Source: Nematostella vectensis
Taxonomy: Eukaryota > Cnidaria > Anthozoa > Actiniaria > Edwardsiidae
Length of the DNA stretch: 64,000 nucleotides
Assembly (NCBI RefSeq): GCF_932526225.1
Contig: NC_064044.1
Coordinates: 4,206,592 to 4,270,591 of the forward strand
Direction of reading: 5' to 3'
How positions within the stretch are numbered: position 1 is the stretch's first letter; every line of letters begins with the position of its first letter. Both the position numbers and the translations under genes were made by a program. Below the pieces are notes generated by a model. The model was given only the letters and a program-made list of their open reading frames with translations, ran no database searches and had not been told where the DNA came from. This document shows positions 1 to 11,994 of this stretch, one piece after another.

Positions 1-3000
1 ATTCGTGACCGGCTGCCTCTCATTGGTCAATTACTACAGGTAACCATAACAACTGTCAATCTAATTAGCTAATTAGCTCTTAGTATTGTGTTTTTCCTGC
101 TCAAAATTCTTTTTGTGACTAAAGATCGCGGGCTTTGGGAAAAAGATTGCACATATATTACTCGGATCCGTTTTAACTGTTATCCGTCTTGCTTGTTATC
201 CGTTTTACCTATTATCCGTGTTTTGACTGTTATCCGTCTTTCCTTTTGTCAGCGTTACTTGTTATACACCTTGCATTTTATCCGTCTTGCCTGTTATCCG
301 ACTTACCAGTTATCCGTCTTAACTGTTGTCCGTCTTGCCTGTTATCCGTTTTACTTGTTATACATCTTGCATGTAATCTGTCTTGCCTTTTATCCGTCTT
401 ACCTGGTATCCCTCTAGCCTATTATACATCTTGCATGTAATCCGACTTGCCTTTTATCCGTCTTACCTGGTATCCCTCTAGCCTATTATACATCTTGCAT
501 GTAATCTGTCTTGCCTTTTATCCGTCTTACCTGGTATCCCTCTTACCTATTATACATCTTGCATGTAATCCTACTTGCCTTTTATCCTCATAACCATTTA
601 ATCCGTCTTACTTGGTTGTAGTCCTTACGGCCATCGTCTCCGTGACACAGAAGGGGACGGTGATGAATTCAGCTTCTTCAACAGCTTGTGGTTTTGCCTC
701 GCTTCCATGCTACAGCAAGGCGGTGACGCGACTCCCAAGATGCTCTCTGGTGAGCGTTGCGTGACGTCACGCTAACATTTTAAATGAGTAGGGTGACCTT
801 TAGATTTTCACGTGCTCTTATATCTGATACCGTGAGTGGTGTAATTGCGTGATTGGAAAGTCAATCACGCCGCCATTTCATGCTCCCGCTCAATGCCGTG
901 TGACTCAAAATCCATTTCCCTCGGCTAATTCAAGCGAGTAACCAAGAAATTTTCAATCAAATATCCTCAATAACGTATCAGACTTCATTCGTAGATTGTT
1001 ATTTTAAAGTACCTTGCGAATACACCTTTGTGTTTTCGATTATAAACAATAACAAAGAAGTGGTGATCGACAGGCATCCCAACGATACCCCACCCAAGTC
1101 GTAACGTGAGTTGCATCTTGTTAGACGTGGTAATGTACCAATGTTGTTTTCTTTCTGAGTCGTTTCGTGACTACCTTGTGGTCCTAGTCACGTGACATGA
1201 TGGCGTGACACCATGGGAATAACTTTGCTGATTTTGTAACGCTATAGGTATCCCGCCAATATCATATCGAGATTGGTACCTTCCTGTCACGCGATACTTG
1301 GTAGCCTGATGCCACACCCACCTTTATTGCTTCCCCCTCAGGTCGTATCATGATCCCACTTTCCATCTTGTAACGCAATATTTGAGAGCGCCACAGGTAT
1401 CCCACATTTACTGCTTCCTTATCAGGTCGTATCGTGACGGGCACCCTGTGGTTTGTCATCCTCGTGTGGGTCTCTACTTACACCGCAAACTTGGCCGCCT
1501 TTTTGACCACCTCGTCCTCAGACAGCGCCATTAACAACCTGGAAGATGTCCTCGACAAAGAGTATAACCTCTACATCACCAAGGTCAGGAGTGTTTTCAG
1601 AATTTTAAAGCGGCTACGTCACAGGGCTAGTTTTCGGCCGTTGGCCGCGGAGGCAACAGCTATTAGAAAAGAGATAGAGATTATCTGACGAACCGGCTTG
1701 AATCTTTATGGTTCTCTTTTACCTAGAGGCAAGCACCCCCCCCCCCCCTCCATTGTCGGCCAAAAAGTGGATTACTTATTATTTAAGGATTCCCAAATAC
1801 TATCCTTTTATATATACAACTATGTTTGTTTCACCCCCCTCCATCCCAATCAAATCCTGTACACTCAAATGATTCCACTGATTTATCGCATTTTCTAACA
1901 CAGCCCTTTACCACTTTCTTCGTTCAGGACACTGCTCTGTACCACTTCTTTCGCCAGTCGGACTACAGAATCTATCGGCTTCTGTTCGAGAGGATGGTGG
2001 CGGGTGATACATTTCTCAACTTCTCTGTCAAGGGGGAGGATCTGGTCCGCAAGATGGACAAGACGGTGTTCTTGGATGAGGATCCATTTACTGATTACTC
2101 AGTCAAGCAGGAGCCTTGTGATCTGATGACAGGTAAGAGGGTTTGTTATGATCTTATTATGATGAAGATGATGATGATGATGAGGAGGAGGAGGAGGAGG
2201 AGGAGGAGGAGGAGGAGGAGGAGGAGGAGGAGGAGAAGGAGGAGGAGGAGAAGGAGGAGGAGGAGGAGGAGGAGGAGAAGGGGGAGGAGGAGAAGTAGGA
2301 GGAGGAGGAGGAGGAGTAGGAGGAGTAGGAGGAGGAGGAGGAGTAGGAGTAGGAGGAGGAGGAGGAGGAGGAGGAGGAGGAGGAGGAGGAGGAGGAGGAG
2401 GAGGAGTAGGAGGAGGAGGAGGAGGAGGAGGAGGAGGAGGAGGAGGATGATGGTGATGGTGATGATGGTGATGGTGATGATGATAAAGTGAAAGATGCCG
2501 TTTTTGTTGTTGGTTAGGATGGTAGTGTTCATGGCTTTAATAATGATAATGAGAAAGTGGTTGTTGGTGTTTATGATGAGGCTGCTGTTGTTGGTTACAT
2601 ATGACCGCGCACCCACTCCTTCAACTCCAGTAAATCAAAGGCATACGCCTGCTCTGTTGAACTTTTTCTTTTTTTTTCTGAATGCAGTGAAAGGGCTGAT
2701 GGGCTCTAGTAGTTATGGCATCGTGATGCCAAAGCAGTCCCCGTATCTACTGAACATCTCGCGCTCAATACTCAAGCTCCAGGAGAATGGCAAGCTAGAG
2801 GACCTAAGACGAAAGTGGTGGGTCGAGAGAACCAAGTGTCCCGAGTACCGTAAACTCACTTCTGATGGTAGGTAATTATAAGTACCGTAAACTCACGCCT
2901 GATGGAGGTAATTATGAGTACTGTAAACTCACGCCTGATGATAGGTAATTTTGAGTACCGTAAACTCACCCCTGATGATAGGTAATTATCAGTACCGTAA

Positions 3001-6000
3001 ACTCACGCCTGATGGAGGTAATTATGAGTACCGTAAACTCACGCCTGATGGTAGGTAATTATGAGTACCGTAAACTCACGCCTGATGGTAGGTAATTATA
3101 AGTACCGTAAACTCACGCCTGATGGTAGGTAATTATGAGTACCGTAAACTCACTTCTGATGGTAGGTAATTATGATTACCGTAAACTCACTTCTGATGGT
3201 AGGTAATTATGAGTACCGTAAACTCACTTCTGATGGTAGGTAATTATGAGTACCGTAAACTCACGCCTGATGGTAGGTAATTATAAGTACCGTAAACTCA
3301 CGCCTGATGGTAGGTAATTATGAGTACCGTAAACTTACTTCTGATTGTAGGTAATTATGATTACCGTAAACCCACGCCTGATGGTAGGTAATTATGAGTA
3401 CCGTAAACTCACGCCTGATGGTAGATAATTATGAGTACCGTAAACTCACGCCTGATGGTAGGTAATTATGAGTACCGTAAACTCACGCCTGATGGTAGGT
3501 AATTATGAATACCGTAAACTCACTTCTGATGGTAGGTAATTATGAGTACCGTAAACTCACTTCTGATGGTAGGTAATTATGAGTACCGTAAACTCACTTC
3601 TGATGGTAGGTAATTATGAGTACCGTAAACTCACGCCTGATGGTAGGTAATTATGAGTACCGTAAACTCACTTCTGATGGTAGGTAATTATGAATACCGT
3701 AAACTCACTTCTGATGGTAGGTCATTATGAGTACCGTAAACTCACTTCTGATGGTAGGAAATTATGAGTACCGTTAACTCACTTCTGATGGTAGGTAATT
3801 ATGAGTACCGTAAACTCACGCCTGATGGTAGGTAATTATGAGTACCGGAAACTCAATTCTGATGGTAGGTAATTATGAGTAACGTAAACTCACGCCTGAT
3901 GGAGGTAATTATGAGTACCGTAAACTCGCGCCTGATGGTAGGTAATTATGAGTACCGTTAACTCACGCCTGATGGTAGGTAATTATGAGTACCGTAAACT
4001 CACTTCTAATGGAAGGTAATTATGAGTACCGTAAACTCACTTCTGATGGTAGGTAATTATGAGTACCGTAAACTCACTTCTGATGGTAGGTAATTATGAG
4101 TACCGTAAACTCACTCCTGATGGTAGGTAATTATGAGTACCGGAAACTCAATTCTGATGGTAGGTAATTATGAGTAACGTAAACTCACGCCTGATGGTAG
4201 GTAATTATGAGTACCGTAAACTCACTTCTGATGGTAGGTAATTATGAGTACCGTAAACTCACTTCTGATGATAGGTAATTATGAGTACCGTAAACTCACT
4301 TCTGATGGTAGGTAATTATGAGTACCGTAAACTCACGCCTGATGGTAGGTAATTATGAGTACCGTAAACTCACGCCTGATGGTAGGTAATTATGAGTACC
4401 GTAAACCCACGCCTGATGGTAGGTAATTATGAGTACCGTAAACTCACGCCTGATGGTAGGTAATTATGAGTAACGTAAACTCACGCCTGATGGTAGGTAA
4501 TTATGAGTACCGTAAACTCACTCTTGTTGGTAGGTAGTTATGAGTACCGTAAATTCACTTCTGAGGGTAGGTGATTCAAACAAGCTGAAGTTCGGAATAA
4601 AGAGGAGGGGGGGGGGGAGGAAATCATGTTAATTATTTGGTTGTCGTGACCATCTCGGTTGTTTTTTACATTAATGGTTAACTGCTCGCGACACTCTATT
4701 GGTATATCCGCAAATTCACTCTGCTTATTGAGAATACAAGTAAAAAACTAGGGCTGCGCATGATGTGAATGATGACGATATTGACGATGATGATGATGAA
4801 GATGATGACGATGATCGTGTAATTATCCATGCCTTACCATTGCCTCCCTAGAAATCATCGAGAACATGCGGATTCAGATCGGTAGCATGGTTGGGGTGTA
4901 CGTGGTCCTCGCCATGGGCGGCATAGCTGGAGTGGTCGTCTTGCTTATCGAGCTTGAGTGGAAGAAGCGTCGAGACCGCCTGAAGGCCAAGGTCCAGCAA
5001 GGGTGGAAAACCATGCGTGCTACCAAAACTGTCATGGCGTAAGTATGGCATGTATTGATTGGCCAAAAGACAATGGGACTGTGTCATGGTGTAAGTATGA
5101 CATGTATTAATTGGCCAAAAGACAATGGGACTGTGTCATGGCGTAAGTATGGCATGTATTGATTGGCCAAAAGACAATGGGACTGTGTCATGGTGTAAGT
5201 ATGGCATGTATTGATTGGCCAAAAGACAATGGGACTGTGTCATGGCGTAAGTGTGGCATGTATTGATTGGCCAAAAGACAATGGGACTGTGTCATGGTGT
5301 TAGTATGACATATGTATTAATTGGCCAAAAGACAATGGGACTGTGTCATGGCGTAAGTATGGCATGTATTGATTGGCCAAAAGACAATGGGACTGTGTCA
5401 TGGCGTAAGTGTGGCATGTATTGATTGGCCAAAAGACAATGGGACTGTGTCATGGCGTAAGTGTGGCACATGTATTAATTGGCCAAAAGACAATGGGACT
5501 GTGTCATGGCGTAAGTGTGCCATGTATTGATTGGCCAAAAGACAATGGGACTGTGTCATGGTGTAAGTATGACATATGTATTAATTGGCCAAAAGACAAT
5601 GGGACTGTGTCATGGCGTAAGTATGGCATGTATTGATTGGCCAAAAGACAATGGGACTGTGTCATGGCGTAAGTGTGGCATGTATTGATTGGCCAAAAGA
5701 CAATGGGACTGTGTAATGGCGTAAGTGTGGCATGTGTATTGATTGGCTAAAAGACAATGGGACTGTGTCATGGCGTAAGTATGGCATGTATTAATTGGCC
5801 AAAAGACAATGGGACTGTGTAATGGCGTAAGTGTGGCATGTGTATTGATTGGCTAAAAAACAATGGGACTGTGTCATGGCGTAAGTATGGCATGTATTAA
5901 TTGGCCAAAAGACAATGGGACTGTGTCATGGCGTAAGTGTTGCATATATATTAATTGGCCAAAAGACAATGGGACTGTGTCATGGCGTAAGTGTGGCATG

Positions 6001-7402
6001 TATTGATTGGCCAAAAGACAATGGGACTGTGTCATGGCGTAAGTGTGGCATGTATTGATTGGCCAAAAGACAATGGGACTGTGTCATGGCGTAAGTATGG
6101 CATGTATTGATTGGCCAAAAGACAATGGGACTGTGTCATGGCGTAAGTATGGCATGTATTGATTGGCCAAAAGACAATGGGACTGTGTCATGGCGTAAGT
6201 ATGGCATGTATTAATTGGCCAAAAGACAATGGGACTGTGTCATGGCGTAAGTATGGCATATATTGATTGGCCAAAAGACAATGGGACTGTGTCATGGCGT
6301 AAGTATGGAATGTATTGATTGGCCAAAAGATAATGGGACTGTGTCATGGCGTAAGTATGGCATGTATTGATTGGCCAAAAGACAATGGGACTGTGTCATG
6401 GCGTAAGTATGGCATGTATTGATTGGCCAAAAGACAATGGGACTGTGTCATGGCGTGAGTGTGGCATGTATTGATTGGCCAAAAGACAATGGGACTGTGT
6501 CATGGTGTAAGTATGACATATGTATTAATTGGCCAAAAGACAATGGGACTGTGTCATGGCGTAAGTATGGCATGTATTGATTGGCCAAAAGACAATGGGA
6601 CTGTGTCATGGCGTAAGTATGGCATGTATTAATTGGCCAAAAGACAATGGGACTGTGTCATGGCGTAAGTATGGCATGTATTGATTGGCCAAAAGACAAT
6701 GGGACTGTGTCATGGCGTAAGTATGGCATGTATTGATTGGCCAATGGACTTTGCTAGGCGCATTAGAGCATATTCACATGAATTCCCTATAAATAATAAA
6801 TTAAAATTGTTATCTTCATTGCCCAGTTCTTGCGTGGATGATAATAATGATTTGCTTATTTATTGGGTACCTTTATAAAGCACTGTCTTGTTTAGCCGTG
6901 CACTAGAGAATTTTGTTTATAGAGCCTCAGCTAGCCGCCCTTTTGTCATCTCTGCACCAAGTGTTAGAAAATATCCCTTTCCGATATCCCTTTCCGATAT
7001 CCCTTTCCGTCGGCTACTTGGGAAGGCTGTTGCAATATTTGGAATTGAATTCTGTAAAAAAGAAACACGAGACCTCATTTTCAGATTTCTTCACACAATT
7101 TGTCTTCCATATTGTTTGTAAACAAACAAAAGTATGGCTGAGCAGGGCTCTTTAAGTTGTCGTTACACCCTTTACTAACTTCACTCATTTTTTTCACCAG
7201 ATTGCAAAAAAAATCAAAAGATGATGGTGATGGTGAAGATGTGAAAAAGAAGGCTGCAATTCAAGCGTTCGGGATGCCGCTGAACACGCCATCAAAGAAG
7301 TGGGGTGCCAAAAATTCGGACACACCGGACGGGGGTCGACAGTCCAGGCAACGGAAAGGATCCGAGAAGGCAATTATAATGGATATGGAGACAAGTGCGT
7401 AA
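1..7402 (+). CDS. Ionotropic glutamate receptor, 3' part (iGluR paralogue 1, 5' end outside window)
   Basis: Ligand-gated cation channel subunit of the plasma membrane. Exons read here: 1-39, 622-749, 1426-1583, 1928-2132, 2688-2867, 4852-5038, 7201-7402 (stop TAA 7400-7402). All introns are GT-AG and phases match (2,1,0,1,1,2); 365 residues are visible. Domains in order: end of M1 (VNYYSPYG); pore loop with FNSLWFCLASMLQQGGD; M3 gate motif STYTANLAAF; S2 lobe with TALYHFF, FLDEDPFTDY, EPCD, GLMGSSSYG and RRKWW; M4 (SMVGVYVVLAMGGIAG); basic cytoplasmic tail ending METSA. The pore has Gln at the Q/R site and Asp four residues on, so it is AMPA/kainate-like rather than NMDA-like. Exon borders equal those of the next gene, so the two are tandem duplicates. 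Introns 5 and 6 are filled by arrays that copy the splice donor. Without splicing at 5039 translation stops at TAA 5040-5042. The exact iGluR subfamily needs a tree. Confidence 0.93.
145..605 (+). repeat. Degenerate pyrimidine-rich tandem repeat in iGluR-1 intron 1
   Basis: Units built on TATCCGTCTTGCCT and TATACATCTTGCATG, about 60-65 bp in the later, more regular copies. The true acceptor context at 601-622 (CGTCTTACTTGGTTGTAG) resembles a recurring block CGTCTTACCTGGTATC followed by CCTCTAG, so parts of the array look like copies of the 3' splice site. Confidence 0.7.
2155..2485 (+). repeat. (AGG)n triplet array in iGluR-1 intron 4
   Basis: About 280 bp of AGG with scattered AGA and TAG interruptions, flanked by ATG/GATGGT triplets. 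Purine-only on the + strand, so it could form triplex or G-rich structures. It encodes poly-Arg and poly-Leu frames that are not genes. Confidence 0.9.
2843..4576 (+). repeat. Array A: 37-bp tandem repeat copying exon end plus splice donor (iGluR-1 intron 5)
   Basis: About 46 copies. Each unit is the last 25 nt of the exon ending at 2867 (GAGTACCGTAAACTC to TCTGATG) plus 12 nt of intron that start with the donor GTAGGTAATTAT. The unit length is not a multiple of three. Read-through of the first junction gives GAT GGT AGG TAA, an immediate stop. Two main unit types alternate (ACTTCTGATG and ACGCCTGATG). It is followed by a poly-G stretch and a GAT microsatellite before the acceptor at 4851. 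Confidence 0.95.
5027..6745 (+). repeat. Array B: 52-bp tandem repeat copying exon end plus splice donor (iGluR-1 intron 6)
   Basis: About 33 copies. Each unit carries ACTGTGTCATGGC followed by GTAAGTAT or GTAAGTGT, and about 31 bp with the block TTGATTGGCCAAAAGAC. The first copy is the real exon end (ACTGTCATGGC, exon to 5038) with its donor. Read-through gives ATG GCG TAA, so an unspliced transcript ends at 5042 without the last-exon tail. Confidence 0.95.
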
Positions 7403-7677
7403 AAGCAATTTGATGGCCTTAAAAACCAGGTGTCTCTTACTGCCTGATTATCTAGTTGAGTAAAATTTCTAGTGGCTTTTTGCAATTTTAGACTATCGTG
7501 CACCTATTATTTTTTTTAAAAGGGCTGAAAATTTCCATTAACTGGCCTGCGCCAGCGATCCTACCAAAGTGAACCGGAAGCTGGTGATATTAAACGTAAC
7601 AATTTTCTCGAAGATTTTCGTAGATTAAGCCAAAATAACATGAAAGCTTGGACTAATAGTCACTTACCGAGCTATAG

Positions 7678-7848
7678 AGGTTTTAACCCCTTTTTCATGA
7701 AAAAAAAACATCGCGATGTATTTTTCATGAAGGGATGATAAAATGCGATGTAAACATAATAACTGCCACGCTTTGTTATATCAATACAATTACAGTAAAC
7801 ACATACGCTACTATGCGTGTTTTTTTTATGAAAAAGGGGTTAAAACCT
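7678..7848. mobile_element. MITE-like element with near-perfect terminal inverted repeats
   Basis: 171 bp. Left end AGGTTTTAACCCC then TTTTTCATGA; right end TTATGAAAAA then GGGGTTAAAACCT, the reverse complement. It lies in the presumed 3'UTR of iGluR-1, just before AATAAA signals at 7903 and 7914. No clear target duplication was seen. Confidence 0.75.
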
Positions 7849-7902
7849 AACACGATCGAATTAGAATTGTTTAACGGTAAAAAGCACCATTTTGAAATAT
7901 AA

Positions 7903-7919
7903 AATAAAGTTAAAATAAA
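7903..7919 (+). terminator. Candidate polyadenylation signals of iGluR-1
   Basis: AATAAA at 7903-7908 and again at 7914-7919, about 500 bp after the stop codon and 55 bp after the MITE. Confidence 0.4.
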
Positions 7920-8144
7920 ATGTAACTTTGACTGTTTCTGATGGTTATACTACTTTTACTTACACTCACGGTATTTTGATTCAATTGTAACAAGAGGCAT
8001 TGCTCTCTAAATATGGAGTTTAGTGCTTGTGGGTGTAGTCCTCACATCTGATACATCAGCTTAGTCTCGCGGTCCTACCGGGTTTCCTGTGCTTGTAAAT
8101 AAATCACGGGATCTGGTACGAGCTGCTGATTTCACAACTCACCG

Positions 8145-8342
8145 GCGAGTTTTTTTCCTATTACTCTGGAATGAGAATTGTTGGTAGAGAATGTTCTGAA
8201 TGGCATTCGAGTCATTCTGCTACAGGTAGTAGAATGGGTGGAATAGCCTTTATTCCATTCCGGAATGGGAACGCGGGATAAACGAACGCACGCTTTTTCT
8301 ATTCTAATCATTCTTATTACGGAATCACGAGTAAAAAAACGC
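8145..8342. mobile_element. MITE-like repeat family B, copy 1
   Basis: About 198 bp. Ends GCGAGTTTTTTT and AAAAAAACGC; internal block GGCATTCGAGTCATTCTGCT. A second copy at 44846-45026 shares the internal block and both ends, so this is a dispersed family and not chance. Confidence 0.75.
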
Positions 8343-8578
8343 TAGGGACTGGAGGCAGTACCTTTCATGAGAAGCCCGCTTGAAAGGCCTAACACGATTG
8401 GCTGGATTACCTACCTCATCGTTCTATTGTTTATTCTCGTCTTATCGTCTGTGGTGGACTAATCCAATGTGTTGAAATCTTCTAATAGCTTCTATATGAC
8501 CCCATCCCCTGTTTCAGGGGCGTGTGTGGAGAAAAACGCTTGGTGGGATCCAGAGTACTAATTCACTGACCACGGTTC

Positions 8579-8964
8579 AATAGGTCATTCCAGCTATAAC
8601 CATGCGCGCGCAATCGACTTATACCACGTTCACATCAGCACTTAAACCAGTTTAAAAGTGGTTTAATTAAACGGCTTTAAATCATCTCCCAAGAGTGGAC
8701 AGAAAACCATGAACAGAACTGAATAGACTGTGCTGTACATGTTACTAATTTAGCTAGTAAGAATTCAACACAATGAGAATCTTGGCAAGTTATCAGGCAA
8801 AGAAAAACCTTGTTTAACTAAAAATGGTTTTGGTGTGAATGCAGCATTAGGAACCTACGTCAACTACCGTCATGCTTCGCGCGATTCCTTTGTGCTGCAG
8901 TCTGGTCGTCGAAGGATGTTTCTGTTGTAATGCGCGCGCAAGATTATAGCTGGAATAGCCTATT
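8579..8964. mobile_element. MITE-like element with about 38-bp imperfect terminal inverted repeats
   Basis: Left end AATAGGTCATTCCAGCTATA then CCATGCGCGCGCA; right end TGCGCGCGCAAGATTATAG then CTGGAATAGCCTATT, its reverse complement with few mismatches. 386 bp, no coding content. Confidence 0.7.
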
Positions 8965-11900
8965 AAGGTGAAACCGGCACCCTTAGGCCTGATAATAGGT
9001 CACTAGATCCATCTATAAACTTTTTTCCATCCATATACACACATAGAAATAACCGTCTTCTTAGCTACCAACGAAGGTGTCGACCTGAGTCGAACTCTTC
9101 TCACGTCTCGCCATATGAGCAGGTTGGGGTCTGGACCCTACATCTGGATACGCGTCTGTGATGCGTCTTTGGCTTTTGGTAACGAAGAAAGGACAAGGAA
9201 GAGGCTGGTTATATATGAAAAAAGATTGTGGAAAATAATCGGAGAGGGAGGGATAGAACCGGATAAAATCCCTTAAAAAGTAAGAAGAATAGGGGAGGAG
9301 AGGACTATAAATGCTGCAACCATTATCAATCTAATCAAGTTTGTGTAGACAAATCATGTCATTGAAGACAAACCGGCATAATTACACAACTAGATAACAT
9401 GGTTATGTCACCCTTTTCTAATGCACGCACTTTTGCAATACATTTTCCAAGTGGAAGTGCGTACAAAATATCTAATGTTTAAATTTTTTTTATTTCCCAC
9501 TTGAGTAAGACAGAACTTGTCAAATGAAAAGCTTTTCCAATTTGAATACCATAATCATTTGGTTGTATCAGACTTCCCTTTGTAATCTCCTGCCTAAAGA
9601 CTTTCGAATTTCTAAATAATTTATCTCAAGTTTCGCTTAAGAGAGTGGTTAATCGTGTATTTGCCACTAAATCACTGCAATTTCTTCGTAAGATAATCAT
9701 TTGTGCGATAATCTATTCATCTTACAGATCTAATATCCCAGATCTGTTTTTCTAGTCTTCTCTTAACTATTTTTCTGCGGTGCAACGGTACTATATTTTG
9801 AAAATAATAAAATTGGTTTAAACGCAAAACAATTTATCATACCAAGCAGCGTTCCGTTTGAAGTATAATTATTCTTGCTTTATTTTCGAGTATCGTTCCA
9901 GTATTGTCCTTGTAGCGTTCTTTATTTGAAATAAGTCATTTTATAACCGTTTTACAGATGTTTCAAGTCGCTAAATTACCGTGATTTTCTTCAACCGGCT
10001 ACTTGAACTAAACCACCTTTCCCCATAACCACAAAATAATTATGCTCACTACAGGGATGCTTTTAGTGAACGAATAGCGAACAAATTGGTTCTTTTGAGA
10101 CAAGATCTTTCTTCGAGTAGAGGAACAACATTATGTTCAAGATTTTAAGCTTCAAAATGCAGTAAAGTCATGAAAACTGGCGCCAAAACTTTGAAAAGGC
10201 AATTCACAAAATAGCACGTTTTGAGGAGAGGTGAGTAAAAAGGGAGAGTTTTATTTTATTATGATTTGTTGGATGAGTAGGCTTAAGATGTATTGTTTGG
10301 TTATTGTACTGTTCTATAGTCTGTGACATTTTCTCTTTAATTTTAGATGAAATTGTTTTGTAAAATGTCGTTTTAGAACATTGGTGTTTCTGCGTTATTT
10401 TTTTAAAAGAATCTTAATACAAGGTCCACATTAAAAAAACAAATCATACATTTTAAGCCGTGAATCTCATCTTGAAATTGTTGTTGTGTAGCAGTAAATC
10501 AATCAGAAAAACTGAGATTATTGATTTTCACATGACGATGATGTTGAAAACAACTTTTCATCATTCACGGATGGACGCTGTTGAGAGAAATTGCGAGCAT
10601 CTTTTTTCTCTTTTTGTGAACTCTATTTGTAGAACTCACTTTTGCTCCGAGACCGTTCATACATATAATTATCTATTAAAACATAGTCATACATGCTACT
10701 TTCTCCCTTCGAACCGGTCTAGTGTAATTGCAGTCAAAATAGGACGAAATAAAACGGTGCCACCAAATTTCTTGAACATTTTTTTAGAAAACGGAGTCGT
10801 TGTTTGACATCAATTACGTGCGTTATGTTTATCACTGTTGGGTGTTAAAATGTCCTTTGTAAAAAAAATCATAGAATTTTAATACTTTTGCAAACATTTA
10901 GACGACTTATCTCATCATTACGTTGTTAAAGCTCTTTAACATCTTTTATTTTTAAAAAATCTTTGGATAGAGCATAATGCCGTTGAAAACATTCACTAAA
11001 TGGTTTCATATCTGGTACAATTTTGTTTTATTCATTTAGTTAACCAGTACCGCGTTACATTACCAAGTAATATTTCTTTGTTTCCCACGCAAAATTTTGT
11101 CCGTGCTCCAAGCTCTATTCTTGGCATTTCTACCTGTTGTGAAATTTATCCGGAGGACGCTTTAAGGTTTATGTTATTTTAATATCATGCTGTAACTCAC
11201 AGTGGCAAATTTAATTATTTTAAATAAATACCCTAAATTTCTAAAATTATTCGCTAGAAAAGAAGTTTTTTAGTGTTTGTTATTGTTGAAAATGTGATTT
11301 GATTCTGTTTGCCTTGTTTGTATTTTTTCCCGCTTAATTCAAAATGAACTGTTAGCACAGAATAGAACTATCTACCTTTTGAAATACTTAAATATTTAAT
11401 CAGTTTTCTCCAAAACCAGCATGCTTTGAGTCCATTGAACCATAACCTTTACGATTCCTTCAAAAGCCGGAACTTTCGTAAATTTGGTGTTTCCCTCGAA
11501 AGCATTATGTAAAATTGTGTGCCCTGATGCTCTGTCAAGAGATGTTTACGCTATCTATAAATTCATTGCAATGTATGGCAACTTAAACATATGCACGTCA
11601 ACGCCTTTACACTGAAAAACGCGCCTTATTTCTTGTTCTTTATCTGCTATCAACAAGCTGTAAGTTGACATTGATTTCGTGCAGTTTACTAGAAGATATA
11701 TTTCACTGTAAACGAAGAAAACGATTTCAATATATTGGATATAGGGCACTGGTTTGTTTTTGTAACAATGCACACGGGATTTTAATTCTCTTTTAAATTC
11801 ACTACCCCCGTTTTTGTTTTATTGGCATCTCGTTCCCTCTAACTGATATTGTTTGCACATATTACACTAGTAGATAAAAAGTACCCTAAATATTATTTTT

Positions 11901-11994
11901 CAGTCACGCGGCTTTCCGCTGACCAGTGATGACAATAAGAGCATCATGGGTAATCCGGCAGACCGTGATGCATCAGGGGCCGTGTGTCTGTGTC

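Larger units (their letters stand above)
7403..11994. other. Intergenic region between the two iGluR genes
   Basis: 4.6 kb with no supported gene apart from three inverted-repeat elements (7678-7848, 8145-8342, 8579-8964). From about 9300 to 11890 it is AT-rich with many stop codons in all frames. The second receptor's promoter, and perhaps an unrecognised signal-peptide exon, should lie here. A potential exon acceptor TTTTCAG stands at about 11903, but the frame that joins correctly has a stop just before the ATG at 11995. Confidence 0.5.

Noticed and set aside
2146-2616. Poly-Arg (+) and poly-Leu (-) frames
   Set aside because: Products of an AGG triplet array in an intron. Only 1928-2132 inside the + frame is real coding sequence.
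2843-6745. Regularly spaced repeats resembling a CRISPR array
   Set aside because: Units are contiguous, with no unique spacers and no cas genes, in a eukaryotic intron, and they match the neighbouring exon border.
10460-10807. 115-codon frame between the iGluR genes
   Set aside because: Begins at a non-ATG codon in AT-rich sequence; biased composition and no recognised family.
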